From: Bacteroidales bacterium
Lineage (GTDB): Bacteria; Bacteroidota; Bacteroidia; Bacteroidales; UBA12170
Length of the DNA: 52,938 nucleotides
NCBI GenBank assembly: GCA_016933745.1
Contig: JAFGAK010000125.1
Coordinates: 1-52,938, forward strand
Reading direction: 5' to 3'
In this document: one piece after another, positions 8,618 through 17,890 of the stretch
Position numbering within the stretch: the first letter of the stretch is position 1
Layout: every line of letters begins with the position of its first letter
The notes under the pieces: model-generated
What the model was told of the DNA's origin: nothing
Seen by the model: only the letters and a program-made list of their open reading frames with translations
Database searches by the model: none
Program-made: the position numbers and the translations under genes

Positions 8618-10312
8618 TTATCTTAACACTATTTTATTTCGAATAGATTGGTTGTTAATTGTTTTTAAATCAATGATATAAACACCTTTTGATAAAAAGG
8701 ATAAATCGATTTGTATAAAAGCTTCTGCTAAATTCTCCATCAAAACTAGTTGTCCGAGTGTGTTGTAAATTGTAATCTTGTTAAGCATTTGGCTCGATTC
8801 GATTTGTAATTGTTTGTTCAGTACAGGATTGTTAATTTTGATTGTTGGAACTAAGGTTGATTCCAGCCCTGAGTTTAATTTTTTCAAAGCGACATCAATC
8901 GTTTTGCTATCGTAATCGAGGATTGTTTGATTTTCGATGCGTTTTGTTTCGTAGCCATCGGCAGAAAAAATCAAATTGTAAACTCCGGATTTAATGGGTC
9001 TGAAATAATAACCATCGGCATTGGAGAAAACATCTGAATGATGCATATCGTGGTTCTCAATTTCAAGATTCCCAAGCAAAGGAGCCGAAGTTTCAAAATC
9101 AATAATTCGACCTTTAAAACCATAAGTCACTTGTTTTAAATAATTTAATAAGGAGTTTTTGTTATAGTCCCAATAATTGGTTAACTGACTTGCCGAAACC
9201 ATTTTTATGGTGGATTGTTCAATCGTAGTTTCTCTGCAATGCTGGAAATAATTCATATAATCTTGTCGTCCACCCGTAACAGAATACCAATCGTAACCGT
9301 TGGTTGTACCATCATCGAAACCAACCATGTAGCTAATGGAAGAAAAGTATTGCGCGGTATCTGCATATTCGTGCGCGACTAATTGCCACCAATCATTGTC
9401 AGCGTGGCGCGTAACCCATCGATCCCAAGGATAATTGAAAACTTCGGCTCCGGCGTGGGTATTGGCGGACATAACAAAGTTTTGTTCTTCTGCTAAAGCC
9501 ATGAAAATTTCCGTTTCTTTTTGCCAAGCTTTTCCATCCGGATGATCTCCATTCAATAAATCCGGGAAATTGCGGTTAATATCCACCGCATTGGCATTAA
9601 ATCGTGTGGCACCGTTCACTGTTTCATTGCCTCCAGCGTATAATCCATCTGGATTGGCTAAAGGATTAATCCATATTTCGATCTCATCTACCAATTGTTT
9701 TACTTTGTTATCTGTTTCGTAATTAGCCGTTAAATAGTCTATTAATCGTAAGAACAAAGTTGATGTAACAAGCTCATCGCCATGAATTTGTCCGGTGTAT
9801 AGGAATTGCGGTTCGTTTTCTTTGTTATCGATATTGTTTGATATTTTGGCGACTAATAATTCTCGACCTTCTACGGAAGTTCCTAAACTAAAAACTTGAC
9901 AAATGTCGGGATGGTTTTCGGCAAACTGATACATCAAGGTAACATAGTCGGAATAGGAGAGATACTGATTCCAGTCGTAGGTTTTTTTTAAGCTGCTATT
10001 GTACATGTCGGCTTGAAATCCGGTGTGGGGATGATCAAGCAATTCGTAAGTTTGGCGCTGTTGGAGAAACGCTTCAAAGTCAACTCGACTGGCATATGCA
10101 TACACCATTCCCTTATCGATTTTATCAATGGAAATAATTTTGCTTAATGACTGAACTTGACTTTTTGATTCCAAAGGAAATCGGAAATAGCATTCTTTAC
10201 TATCCTTGAAAATTTGATCAAGTTTTTGAGAAATAATAGGCTGACCCATTGCATTGTAAATTGTAATGAGCAGAACAATCAGAATTGCAAAATATTTGAA
10301 AGTTTTATTCAT
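8618..10312 (-). CDS. Secreted M14 zinc carboxypeptidase with regulatory-like domain and T9SS C-terminal sorting domain
   Basis: Zn ligands HGDE (GQIHGDELVTS) and later H, WINPLANPDG, RNFPD; C-terminus KITIYNTLGQLVLMENL...LSKGVYIIDLKTINNQSIRNKIVLR is a type A sorting domain. Confidence 0.9.
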   Translation of the reverse strand: MNKTFKYFAILIVLLITIYNAMGQPIISQKLDQIFKDSKECYFRFPLESKSQVQSLSKIISIDKIDKGMVYAYASRVDFEAFLQQRQTYELLDHPHTGFQADMYNSSLKKTYDWNQYLSYSDYVTLMYQFAENHPDICQVFSLGTSVEGRELLVAKISNNIDNKENEPQFLYTGQIHGDELVTSTLFLRLIDYLTANYETDNKVKQLVDEIEIWINPLANPDGLYAGGNETVNGATRFNANAVDINRNFPDLLNGDHPDGKAWQKETEIFMALAEEQNFVMSANTHAGAEVFNYPWDRWVTRHADNDWWQLVAHEYADTAQYFSSISYMVGFDDGTTNGYDWYSVTGGRQDYMNYFQHCRETTIEQSTIKMVSASQLTNYWDYNKNSLLNYLKQVTYGFKGRIIDFETSAPLLGNLEIENHDMHHSDVFSNADGYYFRPIKSGVYNLIFSADGYETKRIENQTILDYDSKTIDVALKKLNSGLESTLVPTIKINNPVLNKQLQIESSQMLNKITIYNTLGQLVLMENLAEAFIQIDLSFLSKGVYIIDLKTINNQSIRNKIVLR

Positions 10313-10338
10313 GAAAAATATTTGCTGTTTAAAAGATT

Positions 10339-11235
10339 CTATCGTAGCGGACTTTTATAGTCATCAACAAAAGTCTTGATACGATTGAATGTTGGTACAT
10401 TCACTTTAACCAAAGGCAAACGTAAATTATTTTTCATGATTCCCATCACACTAAGAGCCGCTTTAATTCCAGCTGGATTTCCATCTTCGAAAATGGCTTC
10501 CATAAACTCCAATAAAGAATTGGTGATCAGTCTCGTTTTTTCGGTGTCTTTTTTAAGTCCGCTTTTTACAAGTTGCTGAAATTCATTTGGATACGCGTTT
10601 GCGGTTACGCTTATAACTCCTTTGCCTCCAAGCGCAACGATCGATTCCGTTAAAGCATCATCACCAGAAATCATTAAAAAATCTTTGGGTTTATCCCTCA
10701 GAATTTTCATGACTTGAACCAAATCGCCTGAAGCTTCTTTGATTCCAATAATATTGGAAAATTCGTGTGCTAGTTTCAACGTTGTTTCGGCACTTAAATT
10801 AACGGAAGTTCTTCCAGGGACATTGTATAAAATGAGTGGAAGCGGCGAAATATTAGCCAAAGCTTTGTAATGGTAATACAAACCTTTTTGATTGGGCTTG
10901 TTATAATAAGGTGTTACCGATAGAATGGCATCGATGCCTTCTGTATCCAAATGTTTTATAGTTTCGACAAGTTCTTGGGTATTATTACCCCCAATTCCAA
11001 CAACAATTGGTACCCGTTTATTTACGTTTTCTATGATAAAGTCAACTACCGCTTGTCGCTCATCCGGCGTAAGAGTAGCTGCTTCGGAGGTAGTACCAAG
11101 TGCGACAATATAATCAACTCCTCCTTTGATTACATGTTCGATCAAATTGCCAAGGGATGTAAAATCAACCGTGCCATATTTGTGGAAAGGAGTAGTTAAA
11201 GCAACTCCAACACCATGAAATTTTGAATGCATCAT
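10339..11235 (-). CDS. dapA: 4-hydroxy-tetrahydrodipicolinate synthase
   Basis: GVGVALTTPFHKYGTVDFTSLGNLIEHVI..., LYNVPGRTSVNLS, GIKEASGDL. Confidence 0.95.
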   Translation of the reverse strand: MMHSKFHGVGVALTTPFHKYGTVDFTSLGNLIEHVIKGGVDYIVALGTTSEAATLTPDERQAVVDFIIENVNKRVPIVVGIGGNNTQELVETIKHLDTEGIDAILSVTPYYNKPNQKGLYYHYKALANISPLPLILYNVPGRTSVNLSAETTLKLAHEFSNIIGIKEASGDLVQVMKILRDKPKDFLMISGDDALTESIVALGGKGVISVTANAYPNEFQQLVKSGLKKDTEKTRLITNSLLEFMEAIFEDGNPAGIKAALSVMGIMKNNLRLPLVKVNVPTFNRIKTFVDDYKSPLR

Positions 11236-11236
11236 T

Positions 11237-11809
11237 CTAAACTTTATTTATGATCTCTAAATATTTTATCACTTCTTGCACAAACATATATTTGGATTTT
11301 GATGAATCGCTTTGAATCATCAAATCAGCATATAGTTTGCTAAATTCGCTGGTCGGCATTACTTTTAATCGTGCTCTTGACTGAACAAACACATACTGTA
11401 AACCAAAACTTGGAGAACTTGTCATATCAACAATGATATCGAATTCTGTTTCTGTAAATTTTTGTAAGTTTTGATCTTTTTTTGGTTTTCCAAACCAATT
11501 ACACGCAGATTTTGTAAGTACACTCCAACCTGTTTTATTTGTAAATATATCCTTTTCAATCAACTTGTCAAAAAATATCAACTGAAAAACTTGTTTATTA
11601 TAGGTCAACAAAAGCTTTTCGATGGCTTCAATTTCTTCTATTTCCTTCTTGTTTTTGGGATTTGATAAGATTGCAATGCTTTTAGCAGATGCAAAGTTAA
11701 GCGCTATAACACTTCTGTTATTGCTTTTGCATGCATTCTTTAAACTCACTTGTTGAATGAATTGAATTAGTCCCACCCCAAATATGTATTTTAATGAAAA
11801 GGAAAACAA
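11237..11809 (-). CDS. DUF6913-like conserved hypothetical protein (start uncertain)
   Basis: 190 aa; SAKSIAILSNPKNKKEIEEIEAIEKLL...SACNWFGKPK...FDIIVDMTSSPSFGLQYVFVQSRARLKV. Track start is TTG and overlaps a -7 box; GTG at 11776 is an alternative. Confidence 0.7.
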   Translation of the reverse strand: MFSFSLKYIFGVGLIQFIQQVSLKNACKSNNRSVIALNFASAKSIAILSNPKNKKEIEEIEAIEKLLLTYNKQVFQLIFFDKLIEKDIFTNKTGWSVLTKSACNWFGKPKKDQNLQKFTETEFDIIVDMTSSPSFGLQYVFVQSRARLKVMPTSEFSKLYADLMIQSDSSKSKYMFVQEVIKYLEIINKV

Positions 11810-11930
11810 ATTTACATTTTTTTCTTTGTCTTTAAAGATTCCACAAAGTATTGCATTGATTTTTAGAAATGAAGTGAGAAGTAGGAATGAATTTGTTTAT
11901 TTTTATAGGCTCTAATTAAAATTGTCATCT

Positions 11931-12995
11931 ATGAATTTAGAAAATAATGTTGCCAGTTCAAATGGATTAAAATTCTGGATCATCTCTGCCTCTTTGGTTA
12001 TTCTGATAGCGGGATTAAAAAGTGCTTCACAAATTGTTACTTTATTTTTATTGGCAATTCTAATAACGGCAATAAGTCTGGCTCCATTCGATTGGTTAAA
12101 AAAGAAAAAATTTTCAGAATCGATGGCCATGTTAACCATTTTATTTTCCTTGTGGATATTAACAACTGGTTTAGTTTTGCTCTTAGGATCTTCTATCAGC
12201 AATTTCATTGATACGATTCCAAGTTATCAAGCAAAAGTGGAACAATTGTGGGAATCCATAAGTCAATACCTTGTGAATTATGGTTTTATTGATGCAGACG
12301 TTACTGCAATGGATCAGATAAATCCAACAAAAATTTTATCATTAGCCGGGAATGTATTTTCGGGATTTAGTAATATGTTGAGCAATTCATTTTTAATTCT
12401 ATTGGTTTTTATTTTTATGTTGTTAGAAGTCTCAAGTTTTAAAAATAAATTGGTATTAATCTCTCCGGAATCTCTCAATAGGGTAGATAAAATAGTATCA
12501 AGTTTAAAGAAATATTTTGGAATTAAAACCGTGACTAGTTTATTAACAGGAGTTCTGGTAAGTATCGGTTTGGCTATTTTAGGAGTTGACTTCCCAATTT
12601 TATGGGGCGCGTTAGCTTTTTTGCTTAATTTTATTCCCAATATCGGATCCATTATTGCTGCTATTCCCGCTATTCTTCTGGCATTTTTACAGTTACCTCC
12701 TTGGGTTGGGATTAGTACAATTGTTTTGTTTTTCGTAATTAACTTTGTTATAGGAAGTGTTTTAGAACCTAAATTGATGGGAAAAAGTTTAGGTCTTTCA
12801 TCCTTTGTGGTATTTATATCCTTAATTATTTGGGGATGGATATTAGGAACTGTGGGTATGTTAATAGCCACGCCCTTAACCATTACGCTAAAGATTATCT
12901 TTGATAGTAAAGCTGAAACTCGAAATATTGGAATAATGCTTGGAGATAGTTCAGCAATTAAAGAGATTAAAAAAAATGAGAATTTTGAAAAATAA
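11931..12995 (+). CDS. AI-2E family transporter
   Basis: Permease with conserved GALAFLLNFIPNIGSIIAAIPAILLAFLQ and GSVLEPKLMGKSLGLSSFVVFISLIIWGWILGTVGMLIATPL. Confidence 0.92.
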   Translation: MNLENNVASSNGLKFWIISASLVILIAGLKSASQIVTLFLLAILITAISLAPFDWLKKKKFSESMAMLTILFSLWILTTGLVLLLGSSISNFIDTIPSYQAKVEQLWESISQYLVNYGFIDADVTAMDQINPTKILSLAGNVFSGFSNMLSNSFLILLVFIFMLLEVSSFKNKLVLISPESLNRVDKIVSSLKKYFGIKTVTSLLTGVLVSIGLAILGVDFPILWGALAFLLNFIPNIGSIIAAIPAILLAFLQLPPWVGISTIVLFFVINFVIGSVLEPKLMGKSLGLSSFVVFISLIIWGWILGTVGMLIATPLTITLKIIFDSKAETRNIGIMLGDSSAIKEIKKNENFEK

Positions 12996-13018
12996 GTTTT
13001 AATTGAACAAAAAAGTTG

Positions 13019-13026
13019 TAAATTTG
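13019..13026 (+). promoter_or_regulatory. -7 box TAAATTTG upstream of tRNA-Arg
   Basis: taaatttg 24 nt upstream of the tRNA 5' end; fits TAnnTTTG. Confidence 0.45.
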
Positions 13027-13049
13027 CAGCCGCAACAGCAAGTTGCTTT

Positions 13050-13126
13050 GGACCTGTAGCATAATTGGATAGTGCACCTGACTACGGATCAGGAGGTTAG
13101 GGGTTCGAATCCCTTCAGGTTCACCA
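13050..13126 (+). tRNA. tRNA-Arg (anticodon ACG), CCA encoded
   Basis: GGACCTG...CAGGTTC acceptor stem (one G-T), anticodon arm CCTGA-CTACGGA-TCAGG giving ACG, T-arm AGGGGTTCGAATCCCTT, then ACCA. Confidence 0.95.
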
Positions 13127-13133
13127 CAAAATC

Positions 13134-13170
13134 AAAGAGTTATAATCGAAAAGATTGTAGCTCTTTTTTT
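13134..13170 (+). terminator. Intrinsic terminator downstream of tRNA-Arg
   Basis: aaagagttataatc-gaaaa-gattgtagctcttt: 14-bp stem with G-T wobbles, followed by T-run. Confidence 0.85.
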
Positions 13171-13418
13171 GTACAAGCTTGGAACCTCCTTTTAAAAGAG
13201 ATTTAATACATTCTAAATTTTATATCCTCTTTTATCAGAAGGCGAAAAGAATCTCCCTTTAATCGCTTTTTATTTGCTGTTTTTTAAATTAGATGCGTGG
13301 TTAAAAACCTTTTGGTTGTTAACAATTTGCTGTTTGTTACTTTGTGAATGTCCAAACTCCCAAAGGTTCAATAATCTGTAAATTCACAAAATAGAATAGT
13401 GTCAAAAAATCACAGTTT

Positions 13419-14798
13419 ATGGATGCCGTGAAAAAATACAAAGTAAAATTTAAAAGTAGGAGTCGCAGAGTGACTGTTCTGCTTGGAATATTAATGCTCT
13501 CAGGTGCAATGTTTGCACAGTCGGGGAATCAGGGTGAAGTTTTGGATACGAATAATCCGGATTATACAGCGCCTAAAAACGGACTTTTGAAAAACTGGTT
13601 TATCGGTGTAAATGGAGGTGGAACTTTTATGCTTTCCAGTTTGCATGAGAAACCATATAGTTGGGCTGCTGGCGCTGTTTTGGGAAAACAATTGAATAGA
13701 AAAGTTGCCATTCGTGCCGATTATTTGTACGGAAAAATGCATGCGGAAGGAACATTAGGTGGCTTGACACTAGCCAACGATGTAGATTTCATGGATGCTG
13801 CACTGCTTTTTAAAATGAGTTTGAACGATTTCGTTTTTACTAATACACCAAAATTTCTGCGGGAGTTTTATGTTTTTGGAGGAGGTGGTGTTACCCTTTT
13901 TAATTCAAAAGTGGTAAATACAACTACCAATACTTTTGTAATTGGACAAGGTTGGGATGCTACAGGAACTGTTAAGACTGACAAAGTGATGACTCCATTT
14001 GTGCCTTTGGGTGCTGGTTTAGCATTTAATATTTCAGATCGTTTTTATATTACTACAGAATTCAGTTACCGTTATTCACAAGATAATTTAATGGACGGTG
14101 GAATTAGCACCAAAGCAACAAATTATACGTACACTTCCTTGGGTTTTGTTTATAATATTGGCAAACCAAGTTTTACACCACAGCAAATTACATCGGATGT
14201 GATTGAGAATAAAGTGAAATCTTCTGTTTCGGAGGAAGTAAAAAAGGAAATGACTGCTAAGATTGAATCAGAAATGGCTCCTTTGAAAGAAGAAGTACAA
14301 AACCAAACGAAAGCATTAAATACAAATAAAGAGGCGGTACTCGCGCTACAAGAAGAAATAGAGACACGTATCAACGCTTTGAACGAATCCTTGAAAGCCG
14401 GAACGGTTACCACCCAAATGCCTGATGGAACAACACAACAAACACCTGTTACTCAAATTGCCGGAGGTTCTGTCCCCACTTTAACAAGTATTTATTTTGC
14501 ATTCAATTCTTTATACATTACTGCCGAAATGCAAAGAGAAATTGCAGTTATTGCAAAGATCATGAAGAAAAACAGAGATTTGAAATGCGAAATTACCGGA
14601 AATGCTAGCAATGTGGGAAGTCCGGAATACAATATGATGCTTAGTCAAAAACGTGCCGAAGCGGTTGCTCGTTTGTTGGTGGATGAATTTGGAATCAGTG
14701 AAAATCGTCTGACGATTAAATCCATCGGATTAACGGATCCTCTAGCCAAGAATTTGCAAAATATTAATAGAAGAGTAGATCTACAATTGTTTAGGTAA
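13419..14798 (+). CDS. OmpA family outer membrane protein (N-terminal beta-barrel, C-terminal peptidoglycan-binding domain)
   Basis: Signal peptide; barrel domain with FYVFGGGGVTLFN; C-terminal IYFAFNSLYITAEMQREIAVIAKIMKKN...EITGNASNVGSPEYNMMLSQKRAEAVARLLVDEFGI...NRRVDLQL. Confidence 0.9.
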   Translation: MDAVKKYKVKFKSRSRRVTVLLGILMLSGAMFAQSGNQGEVLDTNNPDYTAPKNGLLKNWFIGVNGGGTFMLSSLHEKPYSWAAGAVLGKQLNRKVAIRADYLYGKMHAEGTLGGLTLANDVDFMDAALLFKMSLNDFVFTNTPKFLREFYVFGGGGVTLFNSKVVNTTTNTFVIGQGWDATGTVKTDKVMTPFVPLGAGLAFNISDRFYITTEFSYRYSQDNLMDGGISTKATNYTYTSLGFVYNIGKPSFTPQQITSDVIENKVKSSVSEEVKKEMTAKIESEMAPLKEEVQNQTKALNTNKEAVLALQEEIETRINALNESLKAGTVTTQMPDGTTQQTPVTQIAGGSVPTLTSIYFAFNSLYITAEMQREIAVIAKIMKKNRDLKCEITGNASNVGSPEYNMMLSQKRAEAVARLLVDEFGISENRLTIKSIGLTDPLAKNLQNINRRVDLQLFR

Positions 14799-14816
14799 TA
14801 TAATTTATTTAGAGAA

Positions 14817-14850
14817 GAAAGGCGGTCGATTTCGACCGCCTTTTCTTTTT
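14817..14850 (+). terminator. Intrinsic terminator after ompA-like gene (may also serve convergent pyrI)
   Basis: aaaggcggtcga-tt-tcgaccgccttt perfect stem followed by tcttttt. Confidence 0.9.
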
Positions 14851-15320
14851 TATTGAAACCTCATATTTTCCTGAGTTGTTGTTTTTTCGCAATAATTACA
14901 AAGAAGTTTTATCACTCCTTTATCATCTGTAAATACTTTGAATTTGGTTGGAACACTTTGGTGGTTTGTAATACATTTAGGGTTAAAGCACTTTACAAAA
15001 GATTGAACTTCTTTTGGCGTTTCAACGGAATACTTACTTACTACTTTATAATCTTTTATTTCGATAAGCGTTGCTGTTGGAGCAACGAGAGCGATTTTAT
15101 TAATTTCTTCTCGATCAAAAAAACGATCGCTAATTTTAATGATGCCTTTACTTCCATACTTCTTGCTACTCATATTGGTGCCAAAATACACCGGATTATC
15201 ATTTTTATCTAAATTTAAAATATGAATGGCTGTAAAGAGTCTGTTCGATGGAATATGATCGATTACCGTCCCATTTTCTAGGGCAGAAACTTTTAATTCT
15301 TTTTGTATGTTATGATCCAT
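14850..15320 (-). CDS. pyrI: Aspartate carbamoyltransferase regulatory subunit
   Basis: LKVSALENGTVIDHIPSNRLFTAIHIL; zinc site CFNPKC...LLCNYCEK. Confidence 0.95.
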   Translation of the reverse strand: MDHNIQKELKVSALENGTVIDHIPSNRLFTAIHILNLDKNDNPVYFGTNMSSKKYGSKGIIKISDRFFDREEINKIALVAPTATLIEIKDYKVVSKYSVETPKEVQSFVKCFNPKCITNHQSVPTKFKVFTDDKGVIKLLCNYCEKTTTQENMRFQ

Positions 15321-15339
15321 TTTATTCTTCTTTTTGAAA

Positions 15340-16257
15340 TTATTTTAAACCTAAGATTGTTGCCACAATGGCTTCGCGCACATAAACCCCGTTAAGTGCT
15401 TGCTGAAAATAGTAAGCTTTTGGGTTTTTGTCAACGGCTTCTTCTATTTCGTTAACCCGAGGAAGCGGATGTAAAACTCGCATATTGGTTTTTGTATTCT
15501 TAAGCATATGATCTTTTAGAATATAAGAATTTTTAACTCGTTCGTATTCAATTGGGTCTGCAAATCGCTCGCGCTGAATTCGAGTCATATATAGAATATC
15601 TACCTGATCGATAACTTCTTCAATTTCTGTATATTGATGATATTTTAATCCCGCCTCTTTGATGTATTTTTTGATTGCGCTTGGAAGTTTCAATTCTTCG
15701 GGAGATACCAAATGAAAGGTTGCATTAAATTGTGATAATGCGATAACCAAAGAATGAACGGTTCTTCCGTATTTTAAATCGCCAACAAAAGCAATATGAA
15801 TGTTTTCTAAAGTGCCTTGTGTTTTTCGAATGGAATACATATCCAACAAGCATTGTGTAGGGTGCTGGTTGGCTCCATCTCCGGCATTGATAATTGGCAC
15901 GCTGGAAACTTCGCTCGCCCATCTAGCGCTTCCGTCTAATGGATGACGCATCACAATAAGGTCGGAATAGTTAGCTACGGTTTTGATCGTGTCCATCAAG
16001 GTTTCGCCTTTAGATGTGCTCGAACTAGCAGCATCTGTAAAGCCAATGATTTTTCCTCCTAATTGCGAAATAGCACTTTCAAAGCTGAGTCGTGTTCGTG
16101 TAGATGGCTCAAAAAAAAGTGTTGCTACCACGTGATTTTCTAGAATTTTTTGTCTGGGATTTTTTTCAAAATCTTCGGCAACATCCAGAATGTGCAAATA
16201 CTCTTCTTTGCTGTAATCGTTGATTGAAATTAAACTTCGATTCTTCATACGGTTCAT
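15340..16257 (-). CDS. pyrB: Aspartate carbamoyltransferase catalytic subunit
   Basis: [43 protein letters not shown]. Confidence 0.97.
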   Translation of the reverse strand: MNRMKNRSLISINDYSKEEYLHILDVAEDFEKNPRQKILENHVVATLFFEPSTRTRLSFESAISQLGGKIIGFTDAASSSTSKGETLMDTIKTVANYSDLIVMRHPLDGSARWASEVSSVPIINAGDGANQHPTQCLLDMYSIRKTQGTLENIHIAFVGDLKYGRTVHSLVIALSQFNATFHLVSPEELKLPSAIKKYIKEAGLKYHQYTEIEEVIDQVDILYMTRIQRERFADPIEYERVKNSYILKDHMLKNTKTNMRVLHPLPRVNEIEEAVDKNPKAYYFQQALNGVYVREAIVATILGLK

Positions 16258-16281
16258 TTTTGTTAAAGGTTGTTAGGTTTC

Positions 16282-16312
16282 AAAAAAAATGGCGACTAAT
16301 CCTAGCCGCCAT
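16282..16312 (-). terminator. Intrinsic terminator between the cDPGS-like gene and pyrB
   Basis: Minus strand ATGGCGGCTA-GGAT-TAGTCGCCAT (10-bp stem, one G-T) then a run of T. Confidence 0.85.
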
Positions 16313-16317
16313 CAAAA

Positions 16318-17658
16318 TTATTTCTCTAAATGATATTTGTTTACAAAATCATCAATAATGCCAACCAAATCGGGCTGTCCTATTTCTTGCAGATCATAAT
16401 AGACCCGAGTTGCCGGCTTATTGATTTTTATTTCACGCTGCAAATCAATGGGTGTTCCAATTACTACGGAATCGCAATCTGTATTGTTTACAGTGGTTTC
16501 TAAATCTCTTAATTGTTGCTCGCTGTATCCCATTGCTGGTAATAAAGTACCGATATTGGGATAGATTTTAAATGTTTCAGCTAATTTTCCAACGGTATAT
16601 GGTCTTGGATCGATAAGCTCTTTGGCGCCATATTTCATAGCAGCTACTGTTCCTGCACCAATTTTCATTTCACCGTGTGTTAGAGTTGGCCCATCTTCAA
16701 TAACTAACACTCTTTTTCCTTTGATGATGCTTGGATTATCCACTTTTAATGGAGAAGCTGCATCAACCACAATGGCATTTGGGGCAACTTTTTCTATACT
16801 TTCTCTAACAATTTGAATGTTTTCGGGAGAGGCAGAGTCTATTTTGTTGATAATCACTACATCAGCTAAACGAAGAGTAACTTCGCCAGGATAATAGTTT
16901 AATTCATGCCCTGGACGATGTGGATCTACCACAGTCATATTTAAATCGGGTTTGTAAAATGGAAAATCGTTATTCCCTCCATCCCATAAAATCACATCAC
17001 AACCATCTGGATCTTTTTCTGCTGCCCGAACAATGGCTTCATAATCAACTCCAGCATAAATCACATTTCCTCTTACAACATGAGGCTCGTATTCTTCCAT
17101 TTCTTCGATGGTGCATTTATGCTTATGCAAGTCTTCTACAGTTGCAAAACGCTGAACTTTTTGAGCTACCAAGTCGCCGTAAGGCATTGGATGACGAATG
17201 GCAACCACTTTTAAACCTTTCGCCATCAATAATTCAATAACTCGCCTCGATGTTTGACTCTTTCCACAACCCGTGCGAACAGCGCCAACAGCAATAACAG
17301 GTTTACTACTTTTTATCATGGTGTCTTTCGGGCCTAGTAAGATAAAATTAGCTCCAGCTGCATTAACGCGGGCACTCATTGCCATTACTCTTGCGTAGGG
17401 AACATCGCTGTAAGAAAACACACAATCGTCAATTTTTAATTCAAGAATTAAGCGTTCCAAATCATCTTCGGCATAAATTGGAATTCCTTTTGGATAAAGG
17501 TCTCCAGCCAATTCTGTTGGATATTTTCTGCCGTCAATATCAGGTATTTGTGCTGCTGTAAATGCAGCTACATGGTAGTTTTTATTGCCGCGGTAATAGG
17601 TGTTGAAATTGTGAAAATCTCTGCCTGCCGCTCCAATGATTAATACGTTTTTAGTCAT
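16318..17658 (-). CDS. Cyclic 2,3-diphosphoglycerate synthetase-like P-loop GTPase (COG2403-type)
   Basis: 446 aa; MTKNVLIIGAAGRDFHNFNTYYRGNKNYHVAAFTAAQIPDIDGRKYP, P-loop AVGAVRTGCGKSQTSRRVIELL, DVILWDGGNNDFPF, NKIDSASPENI. Confidence 0.82.
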   Translation of the reverse strand: MTKNVLIIGAAGRDFHNFNTYYRGNKNYHVAAFTAAQIPDIDGRKYPTELAGDLYPKGIPIYAEDDLERLILELKIDDCVFSYSDVPYARVMAMSARVNAAGANFILLGPKDTMIKSSKPVIAVGAVRTGCGKSQTSRRVIELLMAKGLKVVAIRHPMPYGDLVAQKVQRFATVEDLHKHKCTIEEMEEYEPHVVRGNVIYAGVDYEAIVRAAEKDPDGCDVILWDGGNNDFPFYKPDLNMTVVDPHRPGHELNYYPGEVTLRLADVVIINKIDSASPENIQIVRESIEKVAPNAIVVDAASPLKVDNPSIIKGKRVLVIEDGPTLTHGEMKIGAGTVAAMKYGAKELIDPRPYTVGKLAETFKIYPNIGTLLPAMGYSEQQLRDLETTVNNTDCDSVVIGTPIDLQREIKINKPATRVYYDLQEIGQPDLVGIIDDFVNKYHLEK

Positions 17659-17841
17659 CTGTTTATTATTTAATTAATGGGTTTTCAGATGTTAGCTTCC
17701 CTAAATTAGCATGACTTTCCTTCGTTCCTACCTGTTTCGCTTTTTTAGGCAATGTATTAATATAGGTTTTGGTTATTTACAAAGTTATTGGTTTAAATGA
17801 GTTGAACAAATTAATTCTTTCATTTTTTATTAACGAAAAAA

Positions 17842-17878
17842 AAGGCTAACAAAATTAATCTGCTAGCCTTGTTTTTTT
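17842..17878 (-). terminator. Intrinsic terminator of TonB-dependent receptor gene
   Basis: aaggcta...tagcctt inverted repeat (17842-17848/17864-17870) with flanking A/T runs, just downstream of the minus-strand stop. Confidence 0.65.
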
Positions 17879-17890
17879 TGTGTTCTAATT

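Noticed and set aside
12314-12883. 189-aa minus-strand ORF opposite the AI-2E family transporter
   Set aside because: Long but antisense to a confidently assigned membrane protein; low-complexity composition typical of shadow ORFs.
15725-15922. 65-aa ORF within pyrB on the same strand
   Set aside because: Out-of-frame overlap of a highly conserved gene.
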